Source of the DNA: Bolinopsis microptera
Taxonomy: Eukaryota; Ctenophora; Tentaculata; Lobata; Bolinopsidae
DNA: 64,000 bases
NCBI RefSeq assembly: GCF_026151205.1
Contig: NC_087073.1
Span: 16,449,837 to 16,513,836 of the forward strand
Reading direction: 5' to 3'
Part shown: piece after piece, positions 1 to 10,453 of the stretch
Position numbering within the stretch: the stretch's first letter is position 1
Layout: every line of letters starts with the position of its first letter
Notes under the pieces: model-generated
Seen by the model: only the letters and a program-made list of their open reading frames with translations
Database searches by the model: none
What the model was told of the DNA's origin: nothing
Program-made: the position numbers and the translations under genes

Positions 1-1765
1 GATCTTTAATTTTGCGGTCGCGCTAAATCACTCTACAGTCGATTTTCTTATTTTCATTACTTTAGTTTCGCATTGGATAGAGCACATGTTATATCCGCGC
101 GTTACGTGTGGTCATATTTAATCCTGATTTCCCAATTACGTTTCTACTACATGCAGCTTTATACTTTGGATTTCAAACTTCGAGTTTTCGTCAACAGTCA
201 ATAATTATCCATGATTCATCTGCATCAGTGCCACTTGTGTTATACCTTATATTATGTAGTTATAATCCTATAAGTTTAATGAATAGCTGTTAAAAATGTT
301 GATCCTCATTTGCTCGCAGGTGTACTGACATATGCATAGGTACAAATAGAATTGTTTGCTGGATTAAAATGCTGAGATTTTAATATAAAGCAAAACTAAG
401 TATCATTAAACTAGTTTAGGTTAAGCCTGATTGTTTGAGTCCTATTTAAACATATTTTTGATATCGTGTCCATTAGTCAATGATCAATCAGATGTTATAT
501 ATTATAACATTACGAACTTATTATATCCAGTATCCACGTTTGCGCCAATTGTGTGATCCTAGAATTGCAAATTTTACATTCGTTTTAATGGTGTTTCTTT
601 TATAACGAAGAGCATCTATTGTTGTTCCTTAACTTTAAGCCGGCTGACCCAGCTATTGTAAACGTTTACGGTCTAAAATGCTGCTCACTTTAGAATCACT
701 AAGCTTCTTATTTGAATCCTTAATTTCTGACATCATAATTCCTAAATCTAGGCTGCAAAAAATGATAGGTTTTCGGATTGTGACCTGAGCAGTGAGCAGC
801 CGAAACTGACATTATTGTTATAATATACTTATACCGTGTAGTTTATAGAGTATAAATTTATTGTATAACTTGATTTTATTTCTATAGAAGTGTTTCGACC
901 AGTTAATTTAGTAAACTAACATAATGTACCTCTGCAGTTCCGACTGCAATTCGAAATATTCTGTAGGAATCCATATATTTGTTGGTCAATATATTAATAT
1001 GATGTTTGGTTCATTTGAACTTTGCCTTCTAGAATCTAGTGTGAATATTATATTATAGATATTTACAGCGAATATTTTAATTATCAGGTTCAGCAGCATT
1101 ATGTAAAATATGGGAAAAGTTTATCAATAACCGCCGAATATTAGGTACGCGTACTTATACATGTGTTCAGCTGTGATTCAATAATATAATTAAACAACAA
1201 GTTAACTTAAGAGTTGCAATTTGATTGATATACAATATCATGCGATAGATTATTACAAAACTTCGAAGGCTTTTAACTTGAATAATAATATCATTTTTAA
1301 AGCAAGGTTTTTAATTGAAGGCAAGCATATCGGTTTTTACTGATGTAAGAGGATTTTTGTTCTTAGTTTCTATGATATTGTACTGTACATATTTTTACCT
1401 CCTTCACCCTCCTAGCTGCATCAAGACTGATTCTTCATCCTCACACTTACACGCCCTCAATTATTGTCACCACCTGGCACTTTATCATATATAATCACGT
1501 CTTCGCCCCATCTTCCCCAATTAAAGACGATTACGTATGCATATTGTATTATTCTGATAAATAAAACATGTCGTATTACTTATATAATGTTTAAACCAAC
1601 TCCCGGTCCTAGGTTATCAATTTATCTCAAATTTTGCTACTTTTCAAAAGTTCAAAGAATCTTTTAATAAGCTTGAACCTCCCATAATATCTCTGGACAG
1701 TATAATGTATGTGTCCGCTGAACGAATCAATTCTCAAATTATATGTGTTCACTGTTCACTCTTTA
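1..1765. other. AT-rich gene-free DNA
   Basis: I see no conserved coding segment, RNA gene or clear repeat here. The short open frames are random in character. A short stretch near 25-45 (AATCACTCTACAG) resembles sequence at about 7225-7245 and 43426-43450, so the left edge may touch a dispersed element. Confidence 0.5.
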
Positions 1766-2014
1766 TTAACAAAAAGTTCCTACTATCAGCTAATTTAATT
1801 TAATTACTATTTGTTTTAGTTGACTATGAAAACCTTCCCCATGGGGAAGGTTTTCATAGACAACAGTTTGGCTATGAAATAATTGAAATCACCAAATAAA
1901 ATTAGCCCACGTTAAGATTCACCGTAAATAAGTACAAAAAATGCACATTCCTACACAGTGCACACTGTAACTTTTGCCAGATAAAACATTCAATGACTTG
2001 CTTTAATTACAATG
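1766..2014. repeat. Left copy of a repeat flanking the Penelope-like element
   Basis: About 150-250 bp recur at 4771-5010 in the same orientation, with small indels. Both copies carry the TATCAGCTAAT block, the GAAAACCTTCCCC block and the stretch ending in CAATGACTTGCTTTAATTA. They therefore bracket the Penelope-like element as direct repeats. A third short TATCAGCTAAT block lies at 2105-2137. The left copy also has a 46-bp near-perfect palindrome (1819-1864) that is only half present in the right copy. Confidence 0.7.
1819..1864. repeat. 46-bp near-perfect palindrome
   Basis: Two 23-nt arms meet at CCCC-AT-GGGG, between 1841 and 1842, with one mismatched pair. There is no loop, so it reads as a cruciform or hairpin-capable inverted repeat. 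The half-palindrome GAAAACCTTCCCC is also found near 4825-4840. Confidence 0.85.
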
Positions 2015-2102
2015 TATATTGTATAATATAGATGGCTAATGACTACATGTTTCCATTGTAAAATGATCATGTTTCCATGGTAACATCCACTCTATATATT
2101 TT

Positions 2103-2361
2103 ACGAAAAATTCCTATTATCAGCTAATTTATTTATAGTTTAAACTTTAATAGTTGGTGACGAAGTTGGATCCTCCACTCTGTGTTTCAAAACATATCAG
2201 CTGTCGACGTTTCGGCAACACGCCTTTGTCATAGACAGGACGTTACAATAACTTAAATAGCTCAATAAAGGTAATAGATTTGTATAGTGTTGTAATTAGT
2301 TTGAACTAATAACAAAAAAGATGGGTGATTGGGGCGTTGTTTAAGAGTCGCATGACGTAAT
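2103..2361 (-). other. Flank with a degenerate hammerhead-like motif
   Basis: On the minus strand about 2194-2238 reads CTGTC, then TATGACA, a GGC/GCC stem, CGAAACGTC and GACAG. This has the order stem I, core, stem II, GAAAC, short stem III, stem I of a hammerhead ribozyme. The CUGAUGA core is imperfect, being one base short. Hammerhead motifs are known in the terminal repeats of Penelope-like elements, so this may be the decayed end of a neighbouring copy. Confidence 0.35.
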
Positions 2362-2982
2362 GTTGATAGGTGAAAATTCTGTTTTTCCTCCACTAGCGAG
2401 CTCAACAAGTGAAACAAGTTGTTAATGTCACAAAAATATTTTCGATGGTCTACATCTTCATCAGTTCTGAAATTTATCAATTAAAATTAAATATAACGAC
2501 AAGGAACATATGTGGTAAAACTCTGACAGAAAAATATATTAAATACTACGATACGAAGAATTATGACATACACTGATTACAAAACTAAACAAAAACATGA
2601 AAGTACTAAACAACTACGAATTGGAAAACTAACGTCACTTAAACGTAAACAAATCAAACTGTAGCACAGGTGCAACTGTTCAACACTAAATTTAGTCCAA
2701 GTAAATCCGGCTAAACCGGTAATAGTCTATTCCCAATTATACACAAATTATACACACAGTACGATACACACTTATTCGTGTAGCATAAACTTCATTGTTT
2801 CTAATAACTCTTCCTTAACATTTATAGAGGGTTCATGTTTACTTATCAAAATAGCTTCAGATATTTTACGACGTGCAGTACTAGACTGTTTATCTAGAAT
2901 GGTGAAAGTTAGTACAGGTACACATTTAACATGATGTTCTACAACGTGTTTGCCTATGGCATTGTTAGGATATGTGGAGGGA
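2362..2982 (-). repeat. Left inverted arm of Penelope-like element
   Basis: This is the reverse complement of 4090-4709 with only scattered mismatches; for example the CTGTTTTTCC/CATAATTTTC region and one base near 2420 differ. On the minus strand it encodes the GIY-YIG C-terminal portion and the 3' UTR. The inner junction falls at about 2982, where similarity stops abruptly and the plus-strand RT begins. Confidence 0.9.
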
Positions 2983-4300
2983 GGTTAAAAGACCTAAGTT
3001 TCTACAGCGCCGATATCTACGCACTCTATACGAACCTAAACATCGACTACTGTATAGATGCGGTTATCTCCATGGCTGAAGAGTACTGGAACGAACTATC
3101 AACGTTTGGGATCTCCCTTGTTGAACTCCACAAACTGCTTGATTTAGTGTTTAAGAACTCTTTCTTCACATTTGATCAGAAGCTGTATTGGCAGGGAGAG
3201 GGCCTCTTCATGGGTTGTAGCCCAAGTCCAGGAGCTGCAGTTATTGGAGTTTACAGGATGGAGAAGAACAGTATTTATGTAGATACATTTTATATCAGCA
3301 GTCCAGTTAGTTTGTATTATACACGTTATATGGATGATAACAGTTCATTAGCACAGAATCGGGAGTATGCGGAGCAGATTTGTAAAATGATAAGAGATCA
3401 AGACCCTAACGGACGTATCAAGTGGGAGATTGATTTTCCAGAACCTGAAAATTTTGTACCGTTCTTAGACACGGAAGTCAAGATTGATCCAGATGGTGTC
3501 CTTGTTAGCAGGTATTATAGAAAACCTCAAAATAAGGGCATTATACTACATGCTAAGTCGCACCACCCACTCTCAACTAAGGAGGAGGTACTACGGAATT
3601 TTTACATGACGGCTAGTCAAGTTTCCTCCGGTCATGAGGAGAAATAGCATTCATTCAAAATGGTTGATGACTTGGCCAGTAAAAACGGGTACAAGCCCTT
3701 CAGAGCAGTACCTTTGACAAGAACATCACGTCGAAATAATAACCCCTCAGATTCGTACAAAGCGCCACTAAAACTCCCTTACGTGTCTGAAGAAGTGTCC
3801 TCCAAAATCAGGACTTACATCAAGAAGAAGAAACTGGCAGTTAGACCAATATTCACTCCAGGTCGAACACTTAGTCAGAGATTTTGTCAGTCCCGTCCTC
3901 TTGACAAGAGAATGTGCACGCTGGGTAATCCTCAAAACTGCAAAATCTGCCCCCTTATCACCAACGGCACTTGTGACAGAGGAACTTGGTATATCGAGTA
4001 GACTGCAACTTGTGCCAGAATTTCTACGAAGGTGAAACATACAGACCCTGCCACGATAGATTCAGTGAACATGTTAGGGCTGCTAGTAATCCCTCCACAT
4101 ATCCTAACAATGCCATAGGCAAACACGTTGTAGAACATCATGTTAAATGTGTACCTGTACTAACTTTCACCATTCTAGATAAACAGTCTAGTACTGCACG
4201 TCGTAAAATATCTGAAGCTATTTTGATAAGTAAACATGAACCCTCTATAAATGTTAAGGAAGAGTTATTAGAAACAATGAAGTTTATGCTACACGAATAA
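2983..4300 (+). pseudogene. Penelope-like reverse transcriptase and GIY-YIG endonuclease, truncated and broken
   Basis: Three plus-strand open segments join into one ancestral frame: RT to 3647, a linker at 3660-4001 and the endonuclease at 3986-4300. The RT shows an ADIYALYTNL segment, the FMGCSPSP block, the catalytic YMDD (about 3331) and a FLDTEV/YRKP thumb region. The linker holds a Cys-rich segment. The endonuclease shows VYRVDCNLC, FYEGET and RFSEH, matching a GIY-YIG fold. A stop at 3645-3647 and a frameshift near 3990 interrupt it. The RT N-terminus is missing. The apparent start codon at 2931 lies inside the inverted arm and is not a natural start. Confidence 0.85.
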
Positions 4301-4709
4301 GTGTGTATCGTACTGTGTGTATAATTTGTGTATAATTGGGAATAGACTATTACCGGTTTAGCCGGATTTACTTGGACTAAATTTAGTGTTGAACAGTTGC
4401 ACCTGTGCTACAGTTTGATTTGTTTACGTTTAAGTGACGTTAGTTTTCCAATTCGTAGTTGTTTAGTACTTTCATGTTTTTGTTTAGTTTTGTAATCAGT
4501 GTATGTCATAATTCTTCGTATCGTAGTATTTAATATATTTTTCTGTCAGAGTTTTACCACATATGTTCCTTGTCGTTATATTTAATTTTAATTGATAAAT
4601 TTCAGAACTGATGAAGATGTAGACCATCGAAAATATTTTTGTGACATTAACTACTTGTTTCACTTGTTGAGCTCGCTAGTGGAGGAAAAACATAATTTTC
4701 ACCTATCAA
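4090..4709 (+). repeat. Right inverted arm and 3' end of Penelope-like element
   Basis: The arm covers the end of the GIY-YIG coding region and about 400 bp of 3' UTR. It is the sense partner of the arm at 2362-2982. The match ends at CCTATCAA (about 4709), giving an approximate 3' terminus for the element. Confidence 0.85.
4608..4632 (+). ncRNA. Candidate hammerhead ribozyme core in the Penelope-like 3' UTR
   Basis: The segment reads CTGATGA (4608-4614), a 4-bp stem GATG/CATC (4616-4619 with 4625-4628) and GAAA (4629-4632). That is the conserved hammerhead core CUGAUGA-stem II-GAAA. I could not identify a convincing stem III or the second strand of stem I, so self-cleavage is uncertain. Hammerheads in the repeats of Penelope-like elements are established. 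The same motif lies on the minus strand in the left arm (about 2437-2463). Confidence 0.4.
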
Positions 4710-4770
4710 TAATAACAAAAACTATCAAACTATATGATCGACCCACTCATAAGAGGTAAGAAAGATGACC

Positions 4771-5010
4771 ATGCCAATATCAGCTAATGTAATGTAATCA
4801 CAACTTGTTTAAGTTGACTTATATGAAAACCTTCCCCAGTTTGGCTATGAAATAATTTGATATCTCTAAATAAAATTGGCCTAGTACGTTAAGATTCACC
4901 ATTTATAAGCGAGCTACAAAAAATACACACTCACATTCCTACCCAGTGCACACCATAACTGTTGCCAGATAAAACATTCAATGACTTGCTTTAATTACAA
5001 TTCATAAATG
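4771..5010. repeat. Right copy of the repeat flanking the Penelope-like element
   Basis: It matches 1766-2014 in direct orientation with indels. The shared blocks are TATCAGCTAAT, GAAAACCTTCCCC, GTTTGGCTATGAAATAATT, TTAAGATTCACC and GCCAGATAAAACATTC. The two copies lie about 3 kb apart around the retroelement. Confidence 0.7.
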
Positions 5011-5769
5011 ATGTGCAATGTATCTGGCTTTGCAGTTTGCAGATAAAAAATCACATTTTCTCCCATAACTTCAAAGGGAAGCATTTTAGGGTGTTTTGTT
5101 GTTCATAACTTATAAATAAATGTGCTAGTTGCAGTTATTTTGCACCCTTCAAAAAGTCACTAGCACATTCCTATCCAAATTTTAGAAAAATCAGTAAATA
5201 TTAAAAACGAAAAATGTGCCTAAATTTGTTATTTGGCTTTGAGGTCCAATAGATCAGAAGGTGAATGAGTAAAAACATTTTTGAGGGCATCAAAAACTGC
5301 GCCAGAATTCAGAGAACAATTTTATGTCAAGCATCAAATAATCCGATCTTCCCTGACTGACTTTTTGTTAAAATAAGCCTGAAAAGGACAATTTTAGCTT
5401 TTTGACTTTAAAAATTCATAACACACCAGCCTTTTTAGATACGATATCAAGATTTTACACACACCTTGACATAGATGTGAATAAACGGCGAGCAAAATTT
5501 CAACCCGATACCGCAAGAAATGATTAACTTATAGCGTCTCAACCACAAAATAATTTTTTCCGAAAATTGCACTCTCAACCAGGAAATGCTCGATTAAAAA
5601 AATGGGTATTCTCAAAATAATTTTTTTTGGTGTGGAAACGGTGCGCTAGAAGGTCACTGAACTGCCTATGAGGTCATTTGGTCTGGACAGATTTGGTGTA
5701 TGCCCCCTTAATTGTGCCATGATGTTGATAGTTGCCAAATTTCGGGAGTTGGAGTTTGGACTTTCCGTA
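5011..5769. other. Non-coding repeat-like DNA
   Basis: No conserved coding segment is visible. The stretch lies between the Penelope flank and the inverted/tandem repeat block and is probably transposon-derived. Confidence 0.4.
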
Positions 5770-6110
5770 CCATGGTACAATATTTGACGAAAGTCGATTA
5801 TCTCGAGATCTAACTGATAGAATTTTTTAAAACTTTCCAGGTATTTCCAGAGCTATAAGACGGATAATCTGAGCAAGTTTGGGCGAATTTCTATGTGCCA
5901 AACTTGAGATATGACTTCAAACACAAGAAAATATTTCAAATTGGTACAATATTTGATGAAAGTCGATTATCTCGAGATCTAACTGATAGAATTTTTTAAA
6001 ACTTTCCAGATAGTTCCAGGGCTATAAGAGGGATAATCTGAGCAAATTTGGGCGAATTTCTATGTGTCAAACTTGAGATAATATATGACTGTGTTCCGTT
6101 AGAAACCGCC
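5770..6110. repeat. Inverted copies of the 382-bp repeat family
   Basis: Two units, starting near 5778 and 5941, are the reverse complement of units to the right. They share the blocks GGTACAATATTTGA, ATTATCTCGAGATC, AAACTTTCCAG and TTTCTATGTGCCAAACTTGA. With 6114-7082 they form an inverted repeat around about 6100, so the block can fold back on itself. Confidence 0.75.
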
Positions 6111-6113
6111 AAT

Positions 6114-7082
6114 TTGGAGATATTTTCTTGTGTTTGGAGTCATATCTTAAGTTTGGCACATAGAATTTCTCCCAAACTCGTACACATTATCCGTCTTATA
6201 ACCATTTAACTATCTAAAAAGTTTAAAGAAAATCTAATGGTCAGATCTTGAGAAAATCGAAAATATATTCTAAGTTATTCACTAAAACACTCGATTTTCG
6301 ACCAATCCATATTATGGTACAGTTTTGTCGTGTTTGAAGTCATATCTTAAGTTTGGCACATAGAAATTTGCCCAAACTCGCACGGATTATCTGTCTTATA
6401 GCTATGTAACTATCTGGAAAGTTTAAAGAAAATCTATGAGTTAGATCTCGAAATATATGCCTGTGTTCTGTTAGAAACCGCCAATTTGGAGATATTTTCT
6501 TGTGTTTGAAGTCATATCTTAAGTTTGGCACATAGAAATTCTCCAAAACTCGTACACATTATCCGTCATATAGCCACGTAATTATCTGGAAAGTTTAAAG
6601 AAAATCTATTGGTCAGATCTTGAGAAAATCGAAAATATATTCTAAGTTATTCACTAAAACACTCGATTTTCGACCAATCCATATTATGGTACAGTTTTGT
6701 CGTGTTTGAAGTCATATTTCAAGTTTGTCACATAGAAATTTCGCCCAAACTTGCACGGATTATCTGTCTTATAGCCATGTAACTATCTGGAAAGTTTAAA
6801 GAAAATCTATCAGTTTGATCTCGAAATATATGCCTGTGTTCCGTTAGAAACCGCCAATTTGGAGATATTTTCTTGTGTTTGAAGTCATATCTTAAGTTTG
6901 GCACATAGAAATTCTCCAAAACTCGTACACATTATCCGTCATATACCCATGTAATTATCTGGAAAGTTTAAAGAAAATCTATTGGTCAGATCTTGAGAAA
7001 ATCGAAAATATATTCTAAGTTATTCACTAAAACACTCGATTTTCGACCAATCCATATTCATGATATTATGGTACAGTTTTGT
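6114..7082. repeat. Tandem repeat, period about 382 bp, A-B-A-B-A
   Basis: TGTTTGAAGTCATAT recurs at 6331 and 6713, giving a 382-bp period. Each period has two related subunits: A (about 6123-6330, 6494-6712, 6877-7082) and B (6331-6493, 6713-6876). A and B share their first ~100 bp. Only A carries the GAAAATCGAAAATATATTC and CACTCGATTTTCGACC part. The array holds two and a half periods. Short similar open frames on the minus strand are repeat by-products. Confidence 0.85.
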
Positions 7083-7450
7083 CGAAAGTCCCTCTGAATT
7101 TCGGTAACAAATTAGGACTTAATTTGAGTTTACTGCACGCGCGATGAATAATTTGTGTTTATAGAGATCTGCGGCGCGTTATCAGTTAACCAATGAAATC
7201 ACGGCGTTTTCGTCACGTGACAGTCGAGTGTAGAGTGATTAATTATCATCCTTAATTTTGCTCAAAATCATACTTTTCAGGATAATTCAAAATCTACGTT
7301 GTCCCAAATTGTGCTCCTGGGGAGTTAACTTTTATATAGTTATACGGGACGGACATTTTGTTGAAAACCAGAACTTTCTATATATTTCTTTTACTTCCTA
7401 AATTAGGCCCTTAATGGTAAAGTTTTTTGGGGATGTTATTTGTTATTATA
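7083..7450. other. Non-coding DNA between repeat blocks
   Basis: The stretch contains GACAGTCGAGTGTAGAGTG (about 7220-7240), the reverse complement of sequence at 43426-43450 at the edge of a foldback element. This suggests a fragment of the same family. The segment from about 7250 (TCAAAATCATACTTTTCAGG) has a diverged partner at about 8475. Confidence 0.45.
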
Positions 7451-8790
7451 CTCGTCTAAATTTCTTCGAAGTAGCGCGCGCCGTTTTCTTCTGGCCCGAT
7501 GGCAAGTGCTACGAAGTAGCGCGCGCCGGGCCAGACCATTAACAATGGACAAGTTTCACTAGGTCGTTCTTACGATAGGGGGTGCACGATAAAAATAAAC
7601 TTGCTCGGATTTTAAAAATTTTTGTACCACTGTTTTCTAGAGACTGTGAGAATTTTCACAATACCAAATTTGTTATACCTTTTTGGAAAGATCAGTGAGT
7701 TTCGCCTAGGTGCCATATTTGATGGTGCGCGGCTTTTGGAGCAAAAGTAGCTGTATAAGTCGCGTAATTTGACCAAATTCGTCCAAATTTGACCATTTTT
7801 GTCGTATTATTCGGATATATCTTCAGTTCCTTAAATGAGATCATTCTGGAAATTGGCGACAACCTCCCAATAGAGCTTTCACAACTGTCCGAAAAATTTG
7901 GTGGATATCGGAGTTGATATAGTGATCAAAATGGGGCAAAATACGCTGCTTTTAACTGTAACACTTTCCTTGTAAGTCTATGAGTAAGCTTACCTATTTT
8001 TGTTGCAATTGGATTAACGGGTGATACTCGTAAAATATCTGTTCCATATATTGGACCGTCGACGAGTCCAACTCGGCGCGCGTCCTGGTAGGTTGTAAAC
8101 CTACAACAATTGGAGGTCGGGAAGGATACTAAATATTTATTTGTTTGAAGAAAATTGTGCTGGCCGAAATTAGCGCTAAAAAACCATCCTACAGTCGGCA
8201 CGCGCGGCTCACTGTCGATCATGGCGCACTACCTACTTACGATACAGGGGAGCCGCGCACTCGTGCGTGGCGGGTCATACAACGTATGACAAATATATTA
8301 CTGGCTGCGAGTTTTACTAAGGATTACCGCGTACTTTTCACAGCGAGTTCATTTTTGCACGTGAGTTTAAATTACACGCGTGATGCATTGCAAGCTTCAC
8401 GCGACGCAATATTTCAGTCTATTAGAAGAAAATAATTTGCAAAGTAAGTAAAGTTGAAGCTGCCATTTTTTATTCGGCCCAAAATGAAACTTTTCGGGAT
8501 AACTGAAAATTTAAATTGTATCAAATTTCCCCTTGGAAGAAAAATAAAAGCGAAAATTTTGCAAGAAACCCGAAGTCCCTATTTTTACTTTTGGAGATAG
8601 GTCCCAGCTATTGACCATTGTTAATGGTCTGGCCCGGCGCGCGCTACTTAGCTTCGAAGAAATTTAGACGAGTAACATCCGTCAACCCCAGCTAATAAGC
8701 TATTGACCATTGTTAATGGTCTGGCCCAGCGCGCGCTACTTAGCTTCGAAGAAATTTAGACGAGTAACATCCGTCAACCCCAGCTAATAA
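7451..8790. mobile_element. Non-autonomous element with GC-rich inverted terminal repeats
   Basis: The left end (7451-7550) is CTCGTCTAAATTTCTTCG followed by a GCGCGCG-rich core and CCATTAACAATGG. The right end is its reverse complement, present twice in tandem with a 92-bp period (about 8607-8698 and 8699-8790). The interior has no credible transposase, so it is MITE-like. A further copy of the terminal segment is at 43858-43926, and the internal stretch 8010-8110 recurs inverted at 42268-42366. The outer ends are approximate. Confidence 0.65.
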
Positions 8791-9407
8791 GGTTATTTGG
8801 GTTTCTTTGCTATAAAATGATACTTCAAATTTTTCGCGTCATTTCCATTAATAATATAATGATAATTGTAAAATGTTTATTTCAAATCACAAATGTTTGT
8901 TTCAAATATTCGAGACCGTCTTGTATCACGTCGTGACCCCCAATGTCGTTTAACTGTAGAGATTCTACGATTCAGGCTACATCTGTTGCTTGAAACAAGA
9001 TTGAGACCGGATCTATATCTGCTAATTATAAACATCCCCGATCCATAATCAGTCAAACCACTTGTTACTTAAAAAGCTTTTATGGTGTCCCCACATATTC
9101 GCCGCTCTGCCAGCGTTTTCAAATTGAGGATTATCAGTCTACGTCTGTAAGGAAGAGCGCAATCTTAGGGGGGGGGGGGGGCCGGGGTGCCAAATCGTCG
9201 TTTGAATGTGGGACAATTTCGAAAAACTTAACTCCGGTACTAGCAAAACTGCACGTTTTGCTTTATAGAAACATACTTTTTTAGAGATTTTACCGGCGTA
9301 TCCTCTAAAATGATCTAATTTGTTTAATTTTAGATAGGGGTGCCAAAAGGGGAGGGGCGCCAACAGGGGGCACTTCTTCAGCAGGGGACGCCAACAGGCA
9401 AAGTTAC
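8791..9407. other. Non-coding DNA with a G-run
   Basis: No gene was recognised. A poly-G run lies at 9168-9181, followed by G-rich sequence to about 9390 (GGGGTGCC and GGGGAGGGG blocks). Open frames through the G-rich part are compositional. Confidence 0.4.
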
Positions 9408-9700
9408 GCCACTGATTCTTTGATCTGTTCGTTCCAAAGTAGGGAGCTATGGGTAATAACCCCCAAATCTTTTTCCTTTGCAGATACTTCAAGTTCTATA
9501 CCATTTACTTTAGCTCCCGTCACCTACTAACTACTAACTACTAACTACCATTTACTTTATAGTTTAAAATAGGATTGCTGTTAAAATTAATATGCACTAC
9601 TTTGCACTTGGCAGGATTAAATTGTAAAAGACAAATACTTTCCCAAACTTCTAATTCTTCGATATCTTCAGTACTCTCGACCCACTTAGTCCACATGCCT
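9408..9700 (-). pseudogene. LINE reverse-transcriptase relic
   Basis: Reading the minus strand from about 9700 gives a segment with FNPAKCKVVHI, then VNGIELEVSAKEKDLGV and LLWNEQIKES. This is the thumb-side sequence typical of LINE reverse transcriptases ('FNp.KCkv', 'kDLGV'). A small TAGTTAG expansion (9525-9550) duplicates the VNG codons and breaks the frame. No catalytic YADD block is present, so it is a truncated, dead copy. The LINE clade cannot be assigned from this piece. Confidence 0.7.
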
Positions 9701-10395
9701 TGCAAACAAAAAACTTATAGCAGGGTATTTGTAATGGTCTAAGTCCCTTATACACGCCAAAAATGCAATGGTTCCTCTATACTCAACCGTAGGAGAAGAG
9801 AATTAGGTGACTGTATTTTGTTCTAATGTTGATATTAATTAGTATGTTCTAGTTGTTACAGTAAACGACCGGGGGTAGGATTTGGCCGGGCCGGGGCCGG
9901 GAATGTCCAAATTTTGCCGGGGCCGTGAATTTAATTATTTATTAAGATTTAAGGATTTAGGTGGAATATCGTAATTGTAAAAACTATCAGAGGTTACAAA
10001 TACAAAGGACTGCTCTTGAAAGTTGGCACTCTGGACATCATCCTTTCAAAATTGAAAATCCATTTTGAGATTTATATGAAAGTTTTAGGCCGATTTCGAT
10101 CAAAAATTCCCAGCCAAATTCCGGGCAAAAATTGAAAATCGGCCGGGGCCAGGGCCAGGAAGAAATAGCTCCCCCCGTGCCGGGATTTTACGGCGCCGGG
10201 AATCCCGGTCGATTACTGAGTTGTTACTCCTTTTGTTTTAACGTTTTTATGGTACTCTCCTTAAATTATTTTAATGCAGTCACTCAGATTTTAAATCAGG
10301 ACACTTCAACAAAGACACATACTCTGCCCACAATAAGGGGCCATAATTTTTAAATTATGTAACAGTATAGAATTATTATTATTATTATTCAGTAA
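9701..10395. other. Non-coding DNA with a GC-rich patch
   Basis: At 9870-10215 CCGGGG/GGGCCGG blocks recur, separated by AT-rich sequence. The patch starts and ends with similar CCGGGAAT words, so it may be a small transposon remnant. No coding signal was recognised. Confidence 0.4.
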
Positions 10396-10453
10396 CACTA
10401 CTGTGGATAGAATAGAGATTCGGCGGAATGACAGGCTGAGCGCCGCCCAGTAA
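10396..10453. repeat. Terminal fragment of a dispersed TIR element
   Basis: The sequence runs GAGATTCGGCGGAATGACAG then GCTGAGCGCCGCCCAG. It matches the ends of the element at 42111-42970 and the copy at 44064-44100. Only one end is present here, so this is a solo fragment. Confidence 0.7.

Larger units (their letters stand above)
2362..4709 (+). mobile_element. Penelope-like retroelement with inverted terminal arms
   Basis: The element has a reverse transcriptase followed by a GIY-YIG-like endonuclease, the defining domain order of Penelope-like elements. The last ~620 bp (4090-4709), covering the endonuclease end and 3' UTR, also occur as a nearly exact reverse complement at 2362-2982. The RT core therefore sits between two inverted arms. 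Penelope-like elements are known for partial copies joined in tandem or inverted orientation as pseudo-LTRs. The RT lacks its N-terminal part and the reading frame is broken, so the copy is not autonomous. Confidence 0.85.

Noticed and set aside
6340..6919. Two similar minus-strand open frames (68 and 63 residues)
   Set aside because: They are translations of the 382-bp tandem repeat and have no conserved protein features.
8145..8435. 96-codon plus-strand frame in the GC-rich TIR element
   Set aside because: It overlaps an opposite frame of equal length, has no recognised motif and its composition follows the element.
9139..9492. 117-codon minus-strand open frame as a gene
   Set aside because: Only its beginning matches LINE reverse transcriptase; the rest runs through the G-rich tract in the wrong frame.
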